Part shown: piece after piece, positions 1 through 5,658 of the stretch
How positions within the stretch are numbered: the first letter of the stretch is position 1
Layout of the letters: each line of letters opens with the position of its first letter
Assembly (NCBI RefSeq): GCF_000245735.1
Contig: NZ_AHTH01000021.1
Coordinates: 1-41,966 of the forward strand
Source of the DNA: Alishewanella jeotgali KCTC 22429
GTDB taxonomy: Bacteria; Pseudomonadota; Gammaproteobacteria; Enterobacterales; Alteromonadaceae
Length of the DNA: 41,966 nt
Direction of reading: 5' to 3'
Translations under genes and position numbers: made by a program
The notes under the pieces: model-generated
Databases searched by the model: none
What the model saw: only the letters and a program-made list of their open reading frames with translations
What the model was told of the DNA's origin: nothing

Positions 1-1
1 G

Positions 2-910
2 CTTTCAGTGCGTCAGACCATTTTGCAAAACATTGGTATCACGGTTTGTGTTGGCATGGCGCCGACTAAAACCCTGTCAAAATTGGCAAACCATGCCGCA
101 AAGAAATGGCATAAGGCAGGCGGTGTGGTCGATTTAACGGATAAAACCCGACAACGAAAACTCATGGCACTTCTGCCTGTTGGCGAAGTGTGGGGGATTG
201 GCAGTAAACTCTCAGCAAGGCTCAACAAACTTGGTATTCACACTGTCCTGGATTTGGCTGATGCCAGCCCCTCTTTTATCAAGCAGCAATGCTCTGTGGT
301 TGAATCGCGTATCGTCGCAGAGCTTAATGGCGAGTCGTGTCTGGCGTTAGAGCAAGTGACACCCACCAAAAAACAAATTATCAGCTCCCGCGCCTTTGGC
401 GAGCGCATCACTTCAAAAGATTTGATGCACGAAGCAATAGCCGAATACATCAGCAGAGCTTGCCAAAAGCTGCGTAAAGAAAAGCAACAAGCCAAGCAAT
501 TAACGGTGTTTATACGTACCAGTCCGTTTAGCGACCGGCAACGAGACCCATACTATGCCAATAGCATCACCACGGCCTTGACTCATCCCTCGGCTGACAC
601 GCGGGATTTTTTGTCAGTAGCAACGAAGCTGCTCGATAAAATCTGGAAAGACGGATACCGCTACGCCAAGGCCGGTGTCATGCTTGCTGATTTTTATGAT
701 GAAGGCGTATATCAGGTCGATTTATTTGAGCCTGCGCCTCCTGCCTATCAGAGCAAAGCGCTGATGACGGTGATTGATACCATCAATGTCAAAACGGGCA
801 GCAAGGTCTGGTTTGCAAGCCAAGGCGCATCACAGGCATGGAGTATGAAGCGTGCGATGTTATCGCCGCAATACACAACGAAATGGACGGATTTACCGGT
901 AGCCAAGTAA
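2..910 (+). CDS. umuC: UmuC/RumB-type Y-family DNA polymerase, 5' end outside the window
   Basis: C-terminal part of an error-prone translesion polymerase (Pol V catalytic subunit type). The frame is open to the window edge, and the apparent GTG at position 8 is internal. Visible are the end of the palm with the VGMAPTKTLSKLANHAAK signature, the helix-hairpin-helix thumb (around VGEVWGIGSKLSARL) and the little-finger domain to the C-terminus. The catalytic carboxylates lie upstream and cannot be checked. Such genes are usually the second gene of a SOS-controlled umuDC/rumAB operon and are common on plasmids and ICEs, which fits the mobile surroundings. Whether umuD is present is unknown. Confidence 0.9.
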   Translation, partial: LSVRQTILQNIGITVCVGMAPTKTLSKLANHAAKKWHKAGGVVDLTDKTRQRKLMALLPVGEVWGIGSKLSARLNKLGIHTVLDLADASPSFIKQQCSVVESRIVAELNGESCLALEQVTPTKKQIISSRAFGERITSKDLMHEAIAEYISRACQKLRKEKQQAKQLTVFIRTSPFSDRQRDPYYANSITTALTHPSADTRDFLSVATKLLDKIWKDGYRYAKAGVMLADFYDEGVYQVDLFEPAPPAYQSKALMTVIDTINVKTGSKVWFASQGASQAWSMKRAMLSPQYTTKWTDLPVAK

Positions 911-1113
911 GTTCTATAAAATCACACATAATTGATTTAAGGCATAATTGCGCATAGTATTTCGGTTGAGGGTCCTGGCATATCACTGCAACCTGCAGAC
1001 CACCAGGAACATGGGAATGGCCGGTCGATTTGATTGGCCTTTTTCTTTATCAAACTATGCCTACCGAGCTAATCAAAGCAAGACGCTTGTTCTTTTTTTA
1101 CATAAGGGATGCC

Positions 1114-1335
1114 ATGAGTTATACCGTTGAAATTACCAAGGACAACCTTATCCCAATTCCTGATACGCTCTGTGCTGAGCTAGGATTTACCGTTGGGGAT
1201 ATACTGGTTTGTGCGATGGATAAAGATCGTGCTGAAATCAGCATGAAAAAGCATAGCGACCAAACACTAACTGACGAACAGATCTCTGCTGCAGGAAATT
1301 TAACGCGTTTGGTAAGCATTGAAGCTGCCAAGTGA
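1114..1335 (+). CDS. AbrB/SpoVT-like antitoxin-type protein
   Basis: A 73-residue protein. The start ATG at 1114 has an AAGGG ribosome site just upstream; a longer frame from 1030 has no such site. The N-terminal half (TVEITKDNLIPIPDTLCAELGFTVGDIL) has the swapped-hairpin pattern of AbrB/MazE-like DNA-binding antitoxins: a short strand, a polar turn with Pro, and L-G-x-x-x-G-D. It is followed 44 bp later by a 55-residue protein resembling the N-terminus of HigA. No toxin gene lies directly beside the pair. Family assignment is by pattern from memory. Confidence 0.6.
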   Translation: MSYTVEITKDNLIPIPDTLCAELGFTVGDILVCAMDKDRAEISMKKHSDQTLTDEQISAAGNLTRLVSIEAAK

Positions 1336-1379
1336 TTGCGGATGCAAGGCACTCCCTGTGAGTATTATTAGGTAACTAG

Positions 1380-1547
1380 ATGACAATCAACACAGCTATA
1401 AAAAACGATCAAGAATATGAAGCTGCATTAGAAGCCATTGAGCAACTGCTTGAAGCTGAGCCTGGAACGCCTAATGGTGAAAAGTTTGAGGAGTTGGCCA
1501 AAATGATCACAGAGTATGATGATATTCATCACAAGCTCAACGAGTAA
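1380..1547 (+). CDS. Short HigA-like N-terminal-domain protein (no HTH)
   Basis: Reads as 55 residues starting MTINTAIKNDQEYEAALEAI. It resembles the first ~50 residues of HigA-type antitoxins (N-x-x-E-Y-x-x-A, then I-x-x-L-L, then the Y-x-x-x-H stretch). The 396-residue antitoxin at 3477-4667 begins with the same layout. The protein stops where the helix-turn-helix would begin, and the bases after the stop do not encode one. It may be a truncated antitoxin remnant or a genuine short form. It sits 44 bp after the AbrB-like gene in the same direction and may be cotranscribed. No toxin is adjacent. Confidence 0.5.
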   Translation: MTINTAIKNDQEYEAALEAIEQLLEAEPGTPNGEKFEELAKMITEYDDIHHKLNE

Positions 1548-1602
1548 TCCAGTGCCAAGTTGCTCTTTGAATCGTCACTAAGTGCCATTAAGAGACATTC
1601 AC

Positions 1603-1818
1603 TTAGCTCTTACAACAACTTTGGCCTTCTTGAATTGGTGGGCATTTCACTGTTCCATAAGAGCAGTATACACAACAATCGCCCTTCAAAGGCTTTAGGA
1701 GAACTTTGCAAGATTCACATTCATAATACCACTGGCAAGCGTTGGTTGACATTTCTTCGGTTTTACTGAAACCGCACTCAGGGCAAGTAATGGTAGAATT
1801 TAACTCTATACCTCGCAT
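1603..1818 (-). CDS. Cys-rich GDCCVYCSYGTVKCPPIQ-motif protein
   Basis: A 71-residue protein with two Cys pairs in the first half (CPECG, CESC) and a distinctive C-terminal motif, GDCCVYCSYGTVKCPPIQ, ending in CC. This motif recurs in small proteins encoded beside MerC-like transporters (from memory). The Cys pattern suggests metal binding, zinc-ribbon-like in the N-terminal half. The start overlaps the end of merC by 13 bp, so the two are translationally coupled and controlled by the MerR-type promoter upstream of merC. A role as mercury or other soft-metal chaperone is inference. Confidence 0.65.
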   Translation of the reverse strand: MRGIELNSTITCPECGFSKTEEMSTNACQWYYECESCKVLLKPLKGDCCVYCSYGTVKCPPIQEGQSCCKS

Positions 1819-2195
1819 GTTTGCTCCTTCAAAGGTTTAACAATGTCCAATACGGACATTACAATCATCAAACAAATACCCGCATAGAACAAATAAGTGC
1901 TCCAGTCATATTGCCATAGTGGATAGAGGGTTAACAAAACAGCTATAGGCCCAATAACTCCAAGAGTACCTCTCGTATGATTTTGGTTTTTATACCAGTT
2001 ATACAAATTTACCAACAACGCCAAAGTTGCAAATATAGGTAACAAGGTATTTACAGCAATCCCCTCAAAGTGAGAGAGAAAGCCTAATCCCAATGCTGAT
2101 GCTAATGAACCGAGAGCAGGGAAACACCCCGTACAACTGAGGGCTGCAAGCCAAACACCACCTGAGCCAACTTTATCTAAAATCTTATTAATCAT
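1806..2195 (-). CDS. merC: MerC-family inner-membrane mercury transporter
   Basis: 129 residues with four hydrophobic segments. The first carries the SCTGCFPALGSLASALGLGFLS stretch typical of MerC, with the Cys pair (C-x-x-C at 20-23) that binds Hg(II). MerC imports Hg(II) across the inner membrane, normally for reduction by MerA. Here no merA, merT or merP is present, so the system would only take up or sense metal unless a reductase is elsewhere. It follows merR in the same direction with a 65-bp gap holding a MerR operator. It could transport another soft metal. Confidence 0.8.
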   Translation of the reverse strand: MINKILDKVGSGGVWLAALSCTGCFPALGSLASALGLGFLSHFEGIAVNTLLPIFATLALLVNLYNWYKNQNHTRGTLGVIGPIAVLLTLYPLWQYDWSTYLFYAGICLMIVMSVLDIVKPLKEQTCEV

Positions 2196-2226
2196 TTTTA
2201 ACGTCTAACATTATTTGAATGACTTG

Positions 2227-2258
2227 AGTGTAAACTCCGTAGATAGGTACGGAGTCAA
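2227..2258 (-). promoter_or_regulatory. MerR-type promoter/operator of merC
   Basis: Read on the minus strand: -35 TTGACT (2258-2253), a 20-base spacer, and -10 TACACT (2232-2227). The spacer holds a dyad with 8-base arms, ACTCCGTA and TACGGAGT, separated by 6 bases (2234-2255). An overlong spacer containing a CTCCGTA-type dyad is the hallmark of promoters activated by MerR-family proteins. The site lies between merR and merC, so merC is driven separately from merR. Confidence 0.85.
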
Positions 2259-2260
2259 TG

Positions 2261-2638
2261 CTATTTTAGCGAATCGATTATTGGGCAGTGAGATTGGTCG
2301 TTATTGTTGCGGCATGAATTAGTCATTTCTTTTATGACGACTTCTAAGCGTTGAAGGTCAGCTATCTTACTTTGAATTAAGCTCAGTTTCTGCAAACCTA
2401 GAGATTCAACTTTGGCACAATCGCCATCCATTGACATCAAAGACGCTACTTCCTTTAGAGTAAAGCCAAGTGCTTTAGCCTTACAAATGAATTGTAATTG
2501 CTTGGTGATTGAGTCGTCATACACACGATAACCATTTTGAGGTTTTTGAGGTTGTTTTATCAAGCCTTCTCGCTCATAAAAGCGTATAGTTTCTACGCCT
2601 AAACCAAGTTCTTTAGCCAACTTGCCTATTGTTTTCAT
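2261..2638 (-). CDS. merR: MerR-family metal-responsive regulator
   Basis: 125 residues. The N-terminal winged-helix (IGKLAKELGLGVETIRFYEREGLI, residues 4-27) is typical of MerR proteins, followed by the NGYRVYDD wing and a long dimerisation helix. Cys at 74 and near 109 and 117, with a CxxNNNDQSHC-like tail, sit where MerR/CadR/ZntR proteins hold their metal ligands. The exact metal cannot be read from sequence. The gene precedes merC in the same direction, unlike the usual divergent mer arrangement. The symbol is used in the family sense. Confidence 0.8.
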   Translation of the reverse strand: MKTIGKLAKELGLGVETIRFYEREGLIKQPQKPQNGYRVYDDSITKQLQFICKAKALGFTLKEVASLMSMDGDCAKVESLGLQKLSLIQSKIADLQRLEVVIKEMTNSCRNNNDQSHCPIIDSLK

Positions 2639-2814
2639 CGTATAACCACAAAATCAGCCTACTTCATGACATTAGTATATCAATACGATGTAAAATTTCT
2701 CGAACTAATAATGACCGCTTCTCGCTCTTAGCTGACTGTTAAAGTAAGTATAATTTTTTATAACGATGTGTCAGGTCTGAGCTAGTACACTTCATATAAC
2801 ACCGATATTAGAAA

Positions 2815-2842
2815 ATTGAAAAAGGCTGCCTGAGCAGCCTTT
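2815..2842 (-). terminator. Rho-independent terminator after the 81-aa gene
   Basis: On the minus strand AAAGGCTGC, a four-base loop and GCAGCCTTT, followed by a T-rich run. It lies 5 bp beyond the stop of the 81-residue gene and closes the 49-aa/81-aa transcription unit. Confidence 0.85.
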
Positions 2843-2846
2843 GGGG

Positions 2847-3092
2847 TCAGCGGGCCTTATTAGACTGCGACAACACAGATGCAGCCAAAGACTTGGTTTG
2901 CTCACTGTACTTGTCACTCTTCATAACAGAAGAAGCCTTAGACTCCATCTCCACACCGGTCTGGTGTGTAGTTTTTGTCTGACTAAGTACCGAACCGGCC
3001 AGCGACTTTTGAATCTGTGAGGCATTCTTGTCGGATAAAATAGATGATGCTTGTGAAGCTAACTTTGATGACGATTGTTTACTGTTAGTCAT
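2847..3092 (-). CDS. Small protein with two 27-residue repeats, function unknown
   Basis: An 81-residue, Ser/Lys/Ala-rich protein without Cys, signal peptide or membrane segment. Residues 12-38 and 50-76 are repeats of the same 27-residue unit, sharing ASS near the start and KSLA(G/A)SVLSQ at the end. Predicted to be soluble and largely helical. It is encoded just after a 49-residue protein and followed by a strong terminator, so the two form one unit. I recall proteins of this repeat type paired with the same small partner in many proteobacteria, but I know of no function. Confidence 0.7.
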   Translation of the reverse strand: MTNSKQSSSKLASQASSILSDKNASQIQKSLAGSVLSQTKTTHQTGVEMESKASSVMKSDKYSEQTKSLAASVLSQSNKAR

Positions 3093-3159
3093 GATAATAA
3101 TCTCGAAATATAGTGTTTAATATGCCGGGCCTCAAATAGGCCCAGCGTTTCTACTGATG

Positions 3160-3309
3160 TTAAACCGTTTCTATAGGCACAAGGATCGGCCAAGCCTTGA
3201 GGCCATGATTTCTCGCAAAGAGCATCTGGCCAGACTTAGGATCTTTGCGATAAGGTCTAAAAATCAGTTTCATTCCTTTCGGAATTTTCACTTTGTTTTT
3301 AGAAGCCAT
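3160..3309 (-). CDS. 49-residue basic protein, partner of the 81-aa protein
   Basis: A short gene that a 60-residue cutoff would miss. It starts with ATG at 3309, has AAGGAG seven bases upstream, and stops with TAA at 3160-3162. The protein starts MASKNKVKIPKGMKLIFRPY and ends AWPILVPIETV: basic, with an aromatic/Pro-rich C-terminus. The good ribosome site, the coding-like composition and the position 67 bp ahead of the 81-residue gene support it. The same start (MASKxK, then PKGMKLIFRP) is familiar to me from small conserved hypothetical proteins. Function unknown. Confidence 0.75.
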   Translation of the reverse strand: MASKNKVKIPKGMKLIFRPYRKDPKSGQMLFARNHGLKAWPILVPIETV

Positions 3310-3344
3310 TTGCGCACTCCTTCTAGTTCTATAGGAGGCGATGG

Positions 3345-3462
3345 TTGAAAGTTTTCGAGATTTCGACTACATTAGTCGTGCTTTCAAGGAAACTTCCTGA
3401 GTCCACCTCGCTTGGTTTTGGGCAACTTTCCTGCCCAAACAGTGTTGGCGCACTGTTTGGGC
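3345..3462. repeat. Three-hairpin non-coding block
   Basis: Between the 49-aa gene and the antitoxin-peptidase gene lie nested inverted repeats: TTGAAAG (3345-3351) with CTTTCAA (3381-3387) enclosing CGACT/AGTCG (3364-3368, 3374-3378), then a short GGAA/TTCC, then a perfect 12-bp pair GCCCAAACAGTG (3433-3444) and CACTGTTTGGGC (3451-3462) with a 6-base loop. No T-run follows the last hairpin on either strand, so it is not a standard terminator. It could be a structured leader of the 49-aa/81-aa unit, a protein-binding region or an element end. Confidence 0.6.
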
Positions 3463-3476
3463 AATACCATACCCGC

Positions 3477-4667
3477 TCACGGAAATACCATCTTCCTTAC
3501 TTCATTACTTCCTATAAGTCTGTTGTAAATCCTATAATCACCTGATTCTTTTCTAAATCTTCCCGCTATAACGGCAGGACTAACCATTAATTTTTTTGCA
3601 AGATTAACTACACTCTCTGGCGTAGTGAGTAATGCAAAGTATTTGTCCCATTCAGATTTCTCAGCAAGTGCTTTTAACGCCAAATCATCAGCTTCGTCTT
3701 CGTCACTATTTTTCTCCCCATCAAGGTCATCAAAATAGACTTCTTTTGAATTTTTCAAATGAAGGGAAACGTGGGCAAGCTCATGCATCAAAACAAACCA
3801 AAAATTATCCAGTCTGTCATACCGAATTGTCATTCCTATTACCGGGTTTCCGTCAACGCCCCACATCGCAGCACCATCAAGGTATGTTCTAGGGAGGTGT
3901 TCCTGAAACACTAAATGAATACCATTATTTGCAAGTTCTTCTTTAGCTAACAACGGACCTTTTTCTAAACGAGATAGTTTTAAAATCTCTCTTAAAAACG
4001 GTAAATCAATTGAATCCAAGTCGCATTTCGGTAATTTTTTATCTAGTGTCTGATGAAGTACCTTCGCCTGCCATGCTTGTAACGCCAGACCATCCATGCG
4101 CTTATTCGTTGTATGAACTGCACTTCTTAAATGAGGTGCTCCTGCTAATGAAAATGGCGTAATCTTCACCGCTTCAAACATGTCCCTAATCAACTCTTCG
4201 GCTCTCTCTTTTGCCTCTGTAACCGATTTTATCACTTTCGGGAAAAAGCCCTTTTTAAACATGGCTGCAATTGGGTAATCTTCGTAGTTCACGTTACGCT
4301 CATCCAGCTCTCGTGTCTGGTCTTGCATCAGAACTTCATAAGAAATACCCAACCCTTCATGCAGCTTCTTAATCATCGATAAACTCAGCGGTGACTTACC
4401 GTTCATTACTTCTGAAACTCGACTCTGACTTCCCAGATACTGGATTAAATCCTTTCTTGTTAACCTCTGCTGTTCCATTCTATGTTCTATAGCAGACACA
4501 GGATCTGGCAAGCCAATATCAAAATGCACTTTCTCATAGTTGGATATAAGCAAAGCCATGACGTCAATTAAGTCATCATTCGAGTCATCACCAGACGACA
4601 ACAATTCGTCTAAATAGGCCGTTGCTTTTTTATACTCTTCACTATTTCTGATTATTTTAATATTCAT
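3477..4667 (-). CDS. HigA-type antitoxin fused to ImmA/IrrE metallopeptidase
   Basis: 396 residues in two parts. Residues 1-120 are a HigA-like antitoxin: an N-terminal helical segment, then an XRE helix-turn-helix (about 61-112, with RKDLIQYLGSQSRVSEVMNG). Residues ~230-375 are an ImmA/IrrE (DUF955) zinc peptidase with HELAH at 295-299 and a downstream acidic third-ligand region (EADDLAL, near 325). The middle is helical. The gene follows a HigB-type toxin gene after 37 bp, so it should neutralise the toxin and repress the promoter. ImmA/IrrE peptidases cleave XRE or Zn-bound repressors in phage and ICE control and in the radiation response. The fusion could therefore link antitoxin removal to a stress signal; that link is inference. 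Confidence 0.85.
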   Translation of the reverse strand: MNIKIIRNSEEYKKATAYLDELLSSGDDSNDDLIDVMALLISNYEKVHFDIGLPDPVSAIEHRMEQQRLTRKDLIQYLGSQSRVSEVMNGKSPLSLSMIKKLHEGLGISYEVLMQDQTRELDERNVNYEDYPIAAMFKKGFFPKVIKSVTEAKERAEELIRDMFEAVKITPFSLAGAPHLRSAVHTTNKRMDGLALQAWQAKVLHQTLDKKLPKCDLDSIDLPFLREILKLSRLEKGPLLAKEELANNGIHLVFQEHLPRTYLDGAAMWGVDGNPVIGMTIRYDRLDNFWFVLMHELAHVSLHLKNSKEVYFDDLDGEKNSDEDEADDLALKALAEKSEWDKYFALLTTPESVVNLAKKLMVSPAVIAGRFRKESGDYRIYNRLIGSNEVRKMVFP

Positions 4668-4704
4668 ATATCACCCGCCAGCCCCCTGTGAGTTCCATCT
4701 CTGG

Positions 4705-4968
4705 TTAAACCGACAATCCAACTTCGTCAATTCGTAACATGCTTTTACTAAATATGACTTTAGCAACCACTTTAACTGCCCCACGGCCAACAACAAATGT
4801 CATATTATCAGCTCCTGAGACTTCAGCCCCCTTATAATCTTTCAAAATGTCATCTACGCAGTTCCAAGTAGCATTTTTCGCGTCATCCAGCCAGCACTGC
4901 AAGGCAGTGCGTTTCTCAGCATGCCTCTTAATGAATTCTGCTAATCTGTCCTGCCTAATGACTTGCAA
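4705..4968 (-). CDS. higB: HigB-type mRNA-interferase toxin, short C-terminus
   Basis: 87 residues of the HigB_toxin fold (RelE superfamily), starting MQVIRQDRLAEFIKRH, with the typical W-x-x-x-x-D-I segment and a terminal beta pair (FVVGRGAVKVVAKVIF). The start is TTG at 4968, chosen because AGGAG lies about nine bases upstream. Ribosome-dependent mRNA cleavage is the family activity. Family members usually continue about 10-15 residues with a TH(A/K)EYD-like end; this protein stops earlier (DEVGLSV), so activity may be changed. Toxin precedes antitoxin, as in other higBA operons. Confidence 0.75.
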   Translation of the reverse strand: MQVIRQDRLAEFIKRHAEKRTALQCWLDDAKNATWNCVDDILKDYKGAEVSGADNMTFVVGRGAVKVVAKVIFSKSMLRIDEVGLSV

Positions 4969-4985
4969 TACAAGCTACTCCTAAG

Positions 4986-5026
4986 ATACATATATGCATT
5001 ATTGATCCATTTTTCAGATATTCCAA
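4986..5026 (-). promoter_or_regulatory. Predicted higBA promoter and operator
   Basis: On the minus strand: -35 TTGGAA (5026-5021), a 17-base spacer, -10 AATAAT (5003-4998), then a near-palindrome ATGCATATATGTAT (4999-4986) covering the likely start of transcription, then AGGAG and the TTG start. A palindrome at the start site fits autorepression by the antitoxin HTH. Confidence 0.55.
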
Positions 5027-5426
5027 ATTATTTTTGAAATTATTTTCCCGTAAAACCCAAATGAGTTTGAGATGGATTATGCTCAACATGCAAACCACAG
5101 CAAGCCGGTGCTGTTACCTCATTGATACTGCAAATCCTGCGACCTAATTCTCTCCATTGACTTGTACTGGATTCAGCTCAAACTAACTGTGTACAAAAAC
5201 AGTTAGAATATAGGTGATTTATCATTTTAAGGGTAATGACACGTCCGCTTTTCGCTCATAGTGAAGAACGTCACATTGTGCCAATAGCCGACATCACATA
5301 CTTTTGATGGCGAAACTGGTTGTAGAAGTTATACAAACAATCATTTATTGAAATGACAATTACTTAGGGTCCCCCCCTAAAGTCGCTTAGCATGTGGAAC
5401 AATCAGAACAGCCACAAGAGTAGAGG
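5027..5426. other. Gene-poor stretch between higB and ISCR1
   Basis: No credible gene is seen. A 23-codon frame (5236-5307) behind AAGGGTA is the only ORF with a ribosome site, and it matches nothing I recognise. The stretch holds the LexA-type box at 5189-5204 and ends directly at the oriIS of ISCR1. It is either the original target DNA or the remains of a gene removed by ISCR1 activity. Confidence 0.6.
5189..5204. promoter_or_regulatory. LexA (SOS) box not tied to a known gene
   Basis: CTGT-N8-ACAG, in the context AACTGTGTACAAAAACAGTT, agrees with the gammaproteobacterial LexA consensus including the flanking AA/TT. On the plus strand the only thing downstream is a 23-codon frame before ISCR1. 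On the minus strand higB begins about 220 bp away, with its own promoter nearer. It may be the leftover operator of an SOS gene lost at the ISCR1 junction. Confidence 0.7.
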
Positions 5427-5446
5427 GGGTATAGGAAGTATAAACC
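5427..5446 (-). other. ISCR1 oriIS (replication-origin end)
   Basis: On the minus strand GGTTTATACTTCCTATACCC, which I recognise as the conserved terminal sequence of ISCR1/IS91-type oriIS. It lies downstream of the transposase gene, as expected, and sets the outer boundary at 5427. Confidence 0.85.
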
Positions 5447-5658
5447 ACCTTTTTGCTCCTCATCCGAAGTATCTTACCTGAAATTCCCTCACTCGTTTAC
5501 CGCTCAAGCCCCAATTTTAACTGCCGGTCCAGCCTAAACCGCTCTAATAAGGTTCGATTTGGCGGTAAAATCTCTAGCCTGATAGCTCGAGAGATACAAA
5601 CTGCCCCACCGCCCCGTTTAAAAGTTGGCAGTGTTGAGCAGTGTTGGATTTGGGGTCG

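Noticed and set aside
973..1053. Possible terminator after umuC (GGCC...GGCC with a T-run, and TCCTGG...CCAGGA)
   Set aside because: The stems are short and mismatched, so the call is not supported.
5236..5307. 23-codon ORF behind a ribosome-like AAGGGTA, downstream of the LexA box
   Set aside because: Too short and without recognisable similarity; kept only as context for the box.
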